Shown here one piece after another: positions 1-9,977 of a DNA stretch of 64,000 nucleotides (positions are counted from its first letter, which is position 1; every line of letters starts with the position of its first letter). The notes under the pieces are model-generated. The model worked only from the letters and a program-made list of their open reading frames with translations, had not been told where the DNA came from and did not search any database. The stretch spans positions 100,707,829 through 100,771,828 of the forward strand of contig OW386292.2 in the NCBI GenBank assembly GCA_936432065.2, in the 5' to 3' direction. This DNA comes from Rutpela maculata. Taxonomy: Eukaryota > Arthropoda > Insecta > Coleoptera > Cerambycidae. Made by a program: the position numbers and the translations under genes.

Positions 1-1660
1 TGTACTGGGTCTCTCCTCTTCACTTGGTCCAAGTGTTTACATAAAAGGGGGGAAAAAATGATTAAAACCAGTCAGGGAAATATTAATAAAAATAACTTAA
101 AGTTGTGAAGCAACTTCGATATTGAGAAAGCTATCTTCGGTAGCAAACTCTCTAAATTAATTACGTAATTCTAAATAAAACTACTATTTGAATTCAATGA
201 GAAATTGTAAAAAATTAAAATGTTCGATAGCAAATATTACAAAAAAATTTTGACCAAAACTTTTGAATTTCTCTGCACAAAATTTAATTAGATGATGTAT
301 TTTAAACAAAGATAATTAGGTACGATTTAAGAAATTTAAGACATTTCAACTAAATAATTAAAGTCAAGGAAAAAACAAGAGAGGTATTTAATATTTAATC
401 ATACACAAATTAATAGACCTTACTAGTCTATATCGAGAGAAGAAAAAAAATGAATTAAATATTTTATAAACGATGCAAAAGTTTGCATCCAAAAGACTTT
501 GAATAATTTTTACGTGTGACTCAGACGGCTTCAAAAATTAACTGAAAATGGCTTCCTAGAAAGCATTGGTGAATAAAAACTCTAGCAAAAAACAACGTTA
601 ATCAATGGCACAAATAGTATGTTTCTATAAAAAAAATAAATAAATACCCGTGCAAGGAATATGCTCTAAAACATATGCTTAAATGCACCAGCAAAAAGAT
701 AATTAGAATTCTAAAATGCACCAGCAAAAAGATAATGAGAATTCTAAAATGCACCAGCAAAAGATAATTAGAATTCTAAAATGCACCAGCAAAAAAAATA
801 ATCAGGTATTGTGAAAAGAGAAAAAAAAATCGCCAGGATTCTAGACTCTACCCAAAATTTAAAAAACCAGGCCTTAACACGAGCTGAGTGGTATTTCGGT
901 TGCAAATTTATTTTCACAATGAAAAATTTTAAGGAAAATGAAAACCACTCACCTCGCATATAGCAGAAAACTCCACAGCCAAGCCCTTCCTCGTAGGTTC
1001 CAGAATAGTCGGCACCTCAAACAGTAAAGTCTAGATCCGCACTGCTTCTCTTTTCACACCTAGAAATACAAAATATACGGCAGATATTGTTCTACACAAA
1101 ACATAATTTTTTTAAACGGAGTCCCCGTCTAACATTCCGCCTCGACAAAAAACTGCACCGGGGAGTTTCGAATGTACCCACGTGCTAGTAAAGAATTTAT
1201 GCGGTAAATTATATTTCAATAAAGCAAAGATAAAGTAATTGTTTTATACGGGTAATCACTCAAATTTGAAACTACTACCAGCCAAAGATTAACAACTAAT
1301 CATTAGATTAATATCATAAATTATTAAATTATAATTACTAGAGTATTCATACCTGACTTTCTAGGAGAACACACACAAGAAGAAGGAAGAAGTTATCAGA
1401 CCCGATTTTTAATACCTCCCCTCCGCGCTCTTTTGCATTCCTTCCACCAGGCGACACAGTCTCGGGCGCGCCGTTTTACTCAAATTGAATTAGCTAAGGT
1501 ACAGTTTACAAGATGTTAAGCAGCGGCACTCAGACTAGGTGAGCTATCACGTGACAATTTCGGGCGCAAGTTTGGTGTTTCAATAGACTGCATTAATAAA
1601 TTGAACTATGTTATATACAAAGAATGCATAGTATTAATGAGTTAATTATGATAAAAAGGA
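1..1660. other. AT-rich stretch without recognisable gene
   Basis: No coding region longer than about 60 codons with recognisable content is seen on either strand. The stretch is AT-rich with many homopolymer A runs and holds the 33-bp tandem repeat described separately. It could be host intergenic or intronic DNA or the eroded upstream part of the env-bearing element that follows; no LTR, gag or pol sequence was recognised. Confidence 0.5.
681..805. repeat. 33-bp tandem repeat, about 3.7 copies
   Basis: The unit begins AAATGCACCAGCAAAAAGAT and recurs at 681, 714, 747 and 779, giving periods of 33, 33 and 32. Copies differ by single bases and A-run length. It is a small minisatellite with no sign of coding function. 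Confidence 0.9.
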
Positions 1661-1670
1661 ACTGTAACGG

Positions 1671-3118
1671 AATTTCGACAAAAATCCCGTTACAAAGAGA
1701 ACTAAAAGAGGCTTAATAAATGGTCTCGGTTCAATAGTAAAAGCCATCAGTGGCAATTTAGATCAAAACGATGCAGAACGATACGATCGAGCTATAAAAA
1801 CATTGTCAAATAACCAAATAAAAACAAAATCCTTAATAAAAGAACAAATCACCTTGCTCCAAACATCAATTTTAAAATTCAAACAGAGTACTGAACTTCT
1901 TGGCCGAAACCAACAAATCCTAAGCTCTCCATAACCCAATTAGAACGAGCATCACGAGCCACGCAACACTTAAATACAGAAACTCACGATTATATATTAC
2001 TTCAAAGTTTCATGTCCCAATTTATTACCACCTTTCAAATAACATACGATATATTAGAGAGAATAGAGGTAGCAATCACTTTTTCGAAATTAAATACCTT
2101 TCATAATTCGATAACAGAACCAAATGATTTACTCTCAGAAATTTTAACGATTAAAGAAAATCTGAACAAAAACAAATTACCGTTCGAACCTATTTTAGAA
2201 AACATTTTATTATTCGAAAAAACGATGAACATCAAAAGTTATAACACAGAGAGCCAAATAGTATTCATTCTAGAAATCCCCATCGCGGACGTTGAAAATT
2301 ACAATTATTACCACTTATATTCCTTACCTATCCCAGCATCACATTCATTCAAAGTAATAATACCTCACTCCAAATACCTCCTACTCAATGAGCAAACTTA
2401 CGCATTCTCTGATGTCAAATGCCAAGAAGTCACGCCCGAAGAATTCCTTTGTGAAGAGGGTAACATCGCAAAAATTCAAGATGATGTCCCATGCGAGGTC
2501 CAACTTCTAAGATATTCTAAAGATGCGATGAAATGCCAATATACGCCAGTAACATTAACCAACACCAAAATCCAGAAGATAGAAGAAAATAAATGGATTA
2601 TCGTTACCCCCGGAAGTGTAGTAGCCCACCAAACATGCGAAAATAACAAAGACAATATTCCACTCAACGGGAGTTACGTGATTGAACTTAACAACCAGTG
2701 CGAAGTGCAAATACAAGACACGATAATAAAAACTTTTCAAAACTTAAAACCTAATTTTAAACATATCAAATTGCCAAACATACAAGTTTCTAAAGACCTT
2801 GTGAGAGACAGTAATCTCGATCTAAAACCCTTAGAGATCAGAACAATTGATTTAGATGATATAAAAAGAGTGTATAGTGCTTTAAACGATCAAAAAATAA
2901 AAATGACTACAGACAACGAATCACCAATACATTTTCACAAAACCAGTTTTTATACGATTCTATTATATGTCTCATTAATCATTACAACTCTTTATATAGT
3001 ATATCGCAAATATTTCCGGAAGATCCGATCCAATGAGCCTACGAACCACCCTGCAGCAGAGCTACGAGTCCAGGGCCCCAGCAACCTACAATTATCGAAC
3101 TCTGGTACAACCCCATAG
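1671..3118 (+). pseudogene. env: Errantivirus / baculovirus F-like envelope protein, N-terminally truncated
   Basis: This is the membrane-fusion half of an insect retroviral envelope. The first part (frame 3, from about 1671) has a furin-type site, Arg-Thr-Lys-Arg, at 1698-1709. It is followed directly by a glycine-rich fusion-peptide-like stretch and a helical region. A frameshift near 1925-1937 moves the reading to frame 2, which then stays open for 368 codons (2012-3118). That ORF carries the F-family ectodomain, a single transmembrane segment around residues 315-335 and a short basic cytoplasmic tail. The receptor-binding N-terminal subunit and signal peptide are absent, an in-frame stop lies at 1665, and no pol lies upstream. 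The family assignment rests on the furin site plus GLxNxLGS-type fusion peptide, late membrane anchor and position before a purine tract. Alternatives are a captured host copy or a solo remnant of a Gypsy/errantivirus. Confidence 0.75.
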
Positions 3119-3125
3119 TTCTCAC

Positions 3126-3299
3126 AAGGGATGGAGGAGTTATGTCAGCCACCTCGCTGACATCTGCAAGAAACCGGACACCGACGCTTAGATAAGGACA
3201 TGTTAACACAATTTTATTACCAATGTTTTTTATTCAGTTACATTTTATTCGTTGTAAGAGCAACATGCAATAATAAAATTTAATTCATTTTGTGTGTAA
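3126..3299 (+). repeat. Possible polypurine tract and start of 3' LTR of the env element
   Basis: Eight bases after the env stop lies AAGGGATGGAGG (3126-3137), a plausible polypurine tract. It is followed by AGTTATGTCAGCC; insect errantivirus LTRs often begin AGTTA. AATAAA-type signals occur near 3271 and a GTAAC lies at 3296-3300, which could be the inverted match of the LTR end. No second LTR copy is visible in the window, so the boundaries are guesses. Confidence 0.3.
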
Positions 3300-3499
3300 C
3301 GAAAATTGTTTTTAAAAATCTTCTTATAAGGGCTAGTATCTTATCTGCGTGCGGATTTCGAAACGTTGAGCGGGCACGGTTGCTTAGCTCGCTGTCAATT
3401 CTTAAATCCAAATAGAAGTTTGATTTAAAAAAAAGGAAAAAAAATTCTTTTAGACTCCTGTATGGTTTTGCACATAACGAATCTTATAGTCGCATTAGA

Positions 3500-3973
3500 A
3501 CTGAATGTTCAAACTTAGAAAATAGTTGTTTTGTGTCCAAGGATACCATCGCAGCACGCTTTATATTTTGCAAAGAAATTATTGCCAGTGCATTTTCTAA
3601 AATGTAGGCAAGTTCCGGAAAAATTGGTGGTCCTGGAATAATTGTGCAGATTGATGAAGCAAAATTTGGCCATAGAAAATACAATCGAGGCAGACTAATA
3701 GAAGGACATTGGGTCTTGGGTATGAGTGCCAATAACTCGGAGGATGTCCGAATGGTAGTTTGTTCCAATAATACAAGAGATGCTAGGACTCTGCTTCCGA
3801 TAATTAAGAACCATGTTGCGTTGGGATCTATTATACATTCAGACAAGTGGGGGGCGTATAATGAACTATGCAATCATGGTTACACGCACTATACTGTGAA
3901 TCACAGCGTAGAATTTGTTGGTAACTATCATTTCGTAATATTAAATAACATATACTTTTTTACTTGTATATAA
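3500..3973 (+). pseudogene. Merlin (ISXO2/IS1595-like) transposase fragment
   Basis: The translation matches the DDE domain of Merlin/IS1595 transposases: IDEAKFGHRKYNRG with the first catalytic Asp, then ...SDKWGAYNEL with the second, then the VNHS motif. The helical region preceding the domain is read in the same frame from about 3500 but is cut by an in-frame TAG at 3605. The protein runs out of homology just after the VNHSVEFV motif, before the expected third catalytic residue. The sequence there is GTTGGTAAC, so either a splice donor or a deletion breakpoint ends the homology. No terminal inverted repeats were found. A defective 5' and 3' truncated copy is the best reading. Confidence 0.8.
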
Positions 3974-5918
3974 ATATAAGCTGACGAAGGTACCCATACA
4001 CAGGGGATAGAGGACACGTGGAGACCAGCCAAGTAATGGTTCAAAACAAAAAAAAATTCGCACAATTCATTTGCATTAGATTTATGTGTTTTCCTTTGGC
4101 GCCGCTGGATAAAAAAAAGAAATCTGGATCCATTTGCTTTACTTTTAGAAGCCATACGGCTAGAATATGGAGATTTTCGTTAAAAAATTTAGTCTCATGG
4201 AAAAAGTAACAGTAGGGGGTTTTAGCACGGTAAAAGTCCGGCTCTCACAAATCATATTATATTGGTAAATGAACTTTTGAGTAAAAGATTACCAAAGTAT
4301 ATCAAAATACGAAATTTTCTTAAAAATAAGTAATTGTATAAAGATGCTCATTTGGAAAATCTTAGATTATTATCTTAGGATACGTTCAGTAAGAACAGCC
4401 CTCAAATTTGAGTTCTAATTTGGTTTTCTCCAGATAAGACATTAATAATTAACAAATCCATGGTACGCCATTGGGTATCTTGAAATTGTAATAAGAAAAA
4501 TTATTATTTTGAATATTGTGCATCGAACTAATAGAAAAGACTCCAGTGAAGTTTTTTAACAATTTTCAGTAGGAGGTTTACATCGACCTACGCGGTACAG
4601 GTCTAAGAAGTTAGATGTCAACGCCAAAAAGAAAATTGCAAATAAATAATGTAAAATCTATCCTGGACATAAGTTGTATGTTGTAATCACATCTTTTGAA
4701 ATAAGCTTATTATAGTCATAATATTAACAAAAGTCATATAGAAATGCTATAAATTAAACAAAGAAAGTATCTAGAACATTAAAAATACCATAAAAGGTCG
4801 AATAAAGAAAAGGTTTACAAATTAAATTAAATTTATTTAGTAAAATTTGGTCAAGCAATCAAAAAAATGTCAGAAATTGAAGTTTTTTTGGACCATTACT
4901 AGGAAAAAGGCAATTTTTTTATTGATTAGTGACAAGAGATTGTTAAGAAAACCAGTTGAAAAAAAAAGTTTTAAAATTTAAATTTGTATTTAAGGAAGAA
5001 TATTGAACTTGTACTAAAACCATATTAAATAAGATGTTAATAAACATCATAAGGCATGGAAAATAATGAAAAGTAGTTATAAATTTGGACAAAAGCAAGG
5101 CAAGTAAAAATGATTATAAAGCCATTCAAGCAAATAGATATTCACCAGTCAAGCTAGAATAATATAAATCTCAAAAGGTGTGATTTCAATAGAAATTATT
5201 TATCAGGTGTAAAATTTGACATACCTATAACCAAAAAACGTCAAATATAATTTAATGACTTAACCGTCAATGTCAATTTGTGCATTGACAAAATAGAGGA
5301 ATATTGTAATTCAGGACACTTTCAAAACTGATTCCGAGGTATTATAAAGGAATATCCAGGATAATAACAATACAAGACAACATTTCAAGTGAATATAGAA
5401 CATCGAAAACTAGTGCGTGTCATCGTGTAGAAGCGACATCCAGTGTTTGGTCGGACAGGGGCGTAACGAGGCGAATAACAGGTACTTTTAAAATAAATAA
5501 TAAAAGCTTTTATTGTGGAAAATATTTATTTAATTTTGAAACAAATTACAAAATAAAATCATTTTAAGATTACATTGAATTCAAGAACAAAATAAAATTT
5601 ATAAAAAAAAGGCCAACTAGAATAAGTAGCTTAAGTATGTTTTCTGTTATAACTGTTGAATGATTTACAACCTGAACGATAAATTTGTTATGATTTATTC
5701 TTTCGATTTTTAATCAAATCAAAGCAACCGCTGACTAGCCAGAACCTGCACTGAGGTAGAGTTATAATACACAGAGTGTACTCATGTTCCATTTGTTTTA
5801 TTTTCTCAGGTATACAAAAGTACATAAACGGTGGCGCGTTATAAATTTTCTGTTTATGTAAAGGTCTATAATCATATAATATAGGTAAAGCATACATGTG
5901 TACTTGAGAAAATACATT

Positions 5919-5921
<3 letters not shown>
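3974..5921. other. AT-rich region, no gene seen
   Basis: Only short chance ORFs occur. There is no recognisable protein, RNA gene or structured repeat. The stretch ends at the (AT)n tract that received the Gypsy element. Confidence 0.5.
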
Positions 5922-5966
<45 letters not shown>

Positions 5967-5979
5967 TGCAAATGTCACG

Positions 5980-6018
<39 letters not shown>
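5922..6018. repeat. (AT)n microsatellite split by an inverted 22-bp copy of the Gypsy LTR tip
   Basis: Alternating AT runs occupy 5922-5963 and 5983-6018. Between them, 5961-5982 reads TATTTTTGCAAATGTCACGA plus CA, the exact reverse complement of the first 22 bases of the LTR that starts at 6019. The two LTR tips therefore face each other across 36 bp of AT repeat and form a palindrome. It may be a template switch during integration, a remnant of a second inverted insertion, or an assembly artefact. Confidence 0.85.
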
Positions 6019-6021
<3 letters not shown>

Positions 6022-8199
6022 CGTGACATTTGCAAAAATATATATTTTAGGGCAAAAGCCAGAGAAAATAAGCCGTCGTAGCAACAGACAGAGGTACATA
6101 ACTCATTGCACGATATTGTTACCTTCGTGTATGAGGGACTGCACTTACAACCCTTCGACGAAGCTAGGGGAGGTCAATGACCTCAAGTAAGACTTAAAAT
6201 GTGATATGGCAACTTAAGCAAGACACCTTATATTTAACAAAGCTCACATGCATTATGCTTAGTATAATTTATGATAATTAGGTATAAAAGGATACACCCA
6301 GTAGGGTAAACAATATGTAAAAAGTAGACAAACCTTATAATATGTTAAAATAACTAATTAGAGAGACCACAGCAAGGGCTCAAATGTGTCGAATCAAGCT
6401 TTGTTCTGGTAGAAAAAATAAACTCTCTGAATACTCTCGTAGTGGACTCGTCAAACTAAAAAAATTAAAACATTTTATTAAAATAGTGCTACAAATTAGA
6501 TTAAAGGAAAATAATAGTGGACAATGATCACTTATTAAGTACTAGCATACGTATATGAACGATAATAATGAGCAAAATTAACATAAAATCTAGTTATAAG
6601 AAAATGTAAAAAAATATCTCTCGGCAAGTATACGTATAAGTAGGTTTTACAAAAAGGACACATCGTAATGTGATGAAACTCACAGAAAATAAAGACTAGT
6701 ACCTGTTAGTGAAGTGCAGCGTAAAATTTCTGAACTGTGACACGTTGGGAGGTATTTCTTAATAAATCTTTGTGTATTCTAGATACCCTCACATAAAATG
6801 AACTGCAACCTTTCTTAAAACTCCTTTAGATATAATATTTCTTATCCTGGTGTGAATTCAGGACACCAGTGTTGTTTTGTGTAACTTTTAATAGGACACT
6901 ATGTATTAGTTTAGGCACTGCTCACCGATGAACTTGGAGGTGGGTACCTAAAATATTTGTTCACATATAATTATGTTTTAAACCTATCTAGGTAATAAAT
7001 GTTTGTAGATAATTAATAATTAGTGTATTATGTAAGATCTGGGCGAATTTTAAGTAGTTTTATGTAGTAATAAGGTCAGAAAATAACTATATAGAATATT
7101 TATCAAAGTGTCTTAAAAATCATTATGGGGGTACAAATGGGGTACCAAAATGATTGGAAATGCATAGTAAAGCTCATTCCAATTTTAAAATGTGCATATA
7201 ATAAGTAAAAGGCATAAAAAGTACATGTTTAAAAAAATAAAATTCTTTACTAAAATCATACTATCTGATTTTTGTATTCCTGTCAATCTCAGCGAATAAA
7301 AACGCGAGAAGTGGCAAAAACCGTCTAGAAAACGCGGTCGTAGAGGCAACATGTTATAAAATTTACTCCAGAAAAATCCTAACCTAGAATTTGTTTATTG
7401 AAAATTTACCCTATTGTCGAAACCGTGTGTTTACGGAAGTATTTATAAAATTTTGAAAAGGGTTAGGAATAACAAGTTGATAAGTATTCTATGCTTAAAA
7501 TATAAATGTTATGTAAAATGTTGTAAACTAGACTCAAATTTTCCAAAGCCGACTCGCATATTTATCTATTTTGAATATCTAAGGTACTTACCTTAATGTA
7601 AAATTTAATTCCTTTAAAAACCCGTGCTTCGAAAGTGATTTCCTTAAAATAAAGTGTCCCGAAGGAAGAAAATAAGGGAAAATAAATAAAAACATCTTTA
7701 TCCAATCATCTGAACTTCTAGTAATCTTCAAGCACCTACGGTTGGTAACATCAGTAACCAGCTTTCAACGAGAATCCAGGGGCGTACTCACAGCAGTTGT
7801 GCGCGATTGAGCTCAACGACGTGACGATAGCGGTAAAGTATAAAGGTACCTTATCGGTTATTATTTTCACTGATCAGTTGATAAAATTTTTGAATATATT
7901 TGCAAAGGCCAATCAATAAAACGCATAATATCCATTCATCTTAAATTTTATTTATGTAAATTGTGTATTTTTAAAATTTATAAATTAACCTCGTCCAGAT
8001 CAATAAATTTTGTTAATCGTTGTTGAAATATTGGTGTATTATTTGAGTTGCTAGAGAGTACATTGTATTTCAGGAACCGGCTATCTGAGAGGGAGTTGTA
8101 CTGCACAGTTGCGGTATCTCATGCTCTGAGGTGTGGCAGCATCGAGTTCTCTCGACTGTCGCATCTGATGGTTTAGGCCATCTGGCGCTCTTCACAACA
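6019..8199 (+). repeat. 5' LTR of Gypsy element (2181 bp)
   Basis: Begins TGTCGTGACATTTGC and ends TTCACAACA, an imperfect TGT...ACA inverted terminus. It is exceptionally long for a Gypsy element. It contains a 72-bp segment around 7547-7618 that is missing from the 3' LTR. The missing piece is bounded by A-rich microhomology, which suggests a small deletion in the 3' LTR after or during reverse transcription. Confidence 0.95.
7839..7920 (+). promoter_or_regulatory. Candidate LTR core promoter and poly(A) signal
   Basis: TATAAAGG at 7839-7846 lies 30 bases upstream of the A in TCACTG (7867-7872), an arthropod-type initiator spacing; a second match TCAGTT lies at 7874-7879. AATAAA follows at 7915-7920. 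If this is the start site, U3 is about 1850 bp and R-U5 about 330 bp. A second TATAAAAG at 6282 also exists. Position is inferred, not shown. Confidence 0.45.
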
Positions 8200-8204
8200 A
8201 AAAT

Positions 8205-8222
8205 TGGCGACCAACGTGGTAG
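8205..8222 (+). other. Primer-binding site
   Basis: TGGCGACCAACGTGGT starts five bases after the LTR end, the expected place and the expected 5'-TGG for pairing with a tRNA CCA end. The first eight bases match the PBS type used by tRNA-Arg-primed insect Gypsy elements of the mdg1/412 kind; the exact tRNA is not determined. Confidence 0.7.
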
Positions 8223-8387
8223 GCGACGTTGTTAAACGGCATTTTGACGCTTAACAACGCAGAATATTGACAACAGTGTACTCTAGCAAATTGAAAAGAC
8301 TAAGTTTGATATTTTATAAAAATAACCGGCAAAAATACTAATCATTTGTTTTAAAACTGTAAGAATTATATCCAATTTCATAAGTAT

Positions 8388-9977
8388 ATGGATCTAAGAT
8401 CTGGAAAAACAATAGTCATGGCTGACCAAACAAACACTACACCAGAACAAATCGAACAAAATAACACTACACAAGAGCAAACACCATCCACATCACAACA
8501 ATCTGATGATACAGCACTTACACAAACACACGCAGACACAAACATGTTGCATCAACTAATGCAAATGGTGACAACTATCAGCTCGAATATGGAGCAAACA
8601 AATGCGAACATAAAACAAACAAATATAAACGTCATGGAGATACAAATAACAGTACGACAAATTGCCGAAGACAATAAAAAATTCGAAGAACGCATAGAAG
8701 GAATACAAGGGAGAGTAGAAAGGGTAGAGAACAGGCTCGACTCCATGACAGACGATGTCATTGAGGACATCAACACCAAAGTCAAGTCCGCCACGGAGAA
8801 AATGGAGGAGTCCATTGCACGTAATGTAGAAGGATTAATAGTCGACGTGGTAAATGAAGTAGACAGCAAACTGAAGAAGCAAGATGACACAATAAATAAG
8901 AAGTTAAAAGAGCAGGAATGTATGTATAACCATTTGAACACGAAGTTGTTAAAAGAAGGACACACAACCATTACCAACACACCATATGCACACACATGTA
9001 CCAAGAACCAATTCTATTTTTATGGGGACAACCGTACGCACCCCAAGACATTCATCACACGCTTAAAACAGTATATGAACACGATACACCCAGACGCCAA
9101 CTTAAAACAAAATATACAAAATATGGTAAGAGATTTTGCTGAGGAGTGGTATAATGTTATATGTGATAATTTTGAAACGTTACCTGAATTTGAGGAACTT
9201 TTGTTGAAACAGTACTGGGGAAAATACGCTCAGCAAAAAGTACGTTTCAACCTGTTTAATGGGAAATACGACGAGAACTCCGGTGTAAGTAGGGAGAATT
9301 ATGTATTACGAAAAATAGGTAATATTAAACATCTAGAACCAGCTTTTACTGAGGGAGAAATGATAACTTACTTAGCGAGACATTTCTCTGACGATATACA
9401 TAATGTCATTATTACTCAGAGAATAACGACATTAGACAGCTTAATCGAATATTTACGTGGCATTGATGATCACCGTATAGGGTGGAAACAAGGAAATAAA
9501 GACAAGGTAGATAGGCAAAATGATAGGTATAAAAATTTTGAAAATAACAGGGATAAATATAGGGAAAATAATAGAAATTCTAACTATGATAACAGAAGAA
9601 ATTATGACAATAATAATCGGCAAAATAGGGACCAATATGGCTACAATAATTACAGAAATCAAACTAATAGTAACTATTGGGAAAAAGATAGATATAGAGG
9701 AAATTACAATCAAAGGGACAATAATATGTATAACGAAAATCGGCCATACAATAATAATCAAAGAGATGATAGGAGACATGTTAGTTGGGGGGACAAAAAG
9801 GCTCAAGATTCAAAAAGGGAAACAGACAGACGAACATACGCACAGATCAGTAATGTAAACGTTCAGAGGGAAAAAGGAGACAGGGCAAACACACGAGCTG
9901 ATTTCGATAGGATTGAAACCGTGGCACAGGTAAATGATCCGCCTCGAAACCAGGATTTTCGGCAAGCGATGTTTTAA
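8388..9977 (+). CDS. gag: Gypsy Gag polyprotein, intact 529 aa
   Basis: Structural protein that forms the retrotransposon particle and packages the RNA. The first ATG after the LTR starts MDLRSGKT. Residues 1-50 are Gln/Thr-rich, about 60-190 form a long coiled coil, and about 205-370 are the capsid-like core (motifs LKQYWGKY, LARHFSDDI, LIEYLRGID). About 375-500 is an Asn/Arg/Tyr-rich basic tail that probably binds RNA. No CCHC zinc knuckle is present, which is unusual outside mdg1/412-like groups. The pol reading frame opens at 9938 and overlaps gag by 40 nt in the -1 frame, so Pol is probably made by -1 frameshifting, although no canonical slippery heptamer was found. A diverged copy of the core lies at 50.1-50.5 kb. 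Confidence 0.9.
   Translation: MDLRSGKTIVMADQTNTTPEQIEQNNTTQEQTPSTSQQSDDTALTQTHADTNMLHQLMQMVTTISSNMEQTNANIKQTNINVMEIQITVRQIAEDNKKFEERIEGIQGRVERVENRLDSMTDDVIEDINTKVKSATEKMEESIARNVEGLIVDVVNEVDSKLKKQDDTINKKLKEQECMYNHLNTKLLKEGHTTITNTPYAHTCTKNQFYFYGDNRTHPKTFITRLKQYMNTIHPDANLKQNIQNMVRDFAEEWYNVICDNFETLPEFEELLLKQYWGKYAQQKVRFNLFNGKYDENSGVSRENYVLRKIGNIKHLEPAFTEGEMITYLARHFSDDIHNVIITQRITTLDSLIEYLRGIDDHRIGWKQGNKDKVDRQNDRYKNFENNRDKYRENNRNSNYDNRRNYDNNNRQNRDQYGYNNYRNQTNSNYWEKDRYRGNYNQRDNNMYNENRPYNNNQRDDRRHVSWGDKKAQDSKRETDRRTYAQISNVNVQREKGDRANTRADFDRIETVAQVNDPPRNQDFRQAMF

Noticed and set aside
681..805. CRISPR-like array
   Set aside because: Units are contiguous without spacers and the DNA is eukaryotic; it is a simple tandem repeat.
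5688..6190. Tyr-Ile repeat proteins around the AT tract
   Set aside because: They are translations of (AT)n on both strands and of the palindrome around it.
8552..9004. Long minus-strand ORF opposite gag
   Set aside because: Shadow of the coiled-coil gag region; the plus-strand frame has clear Gag blocks.
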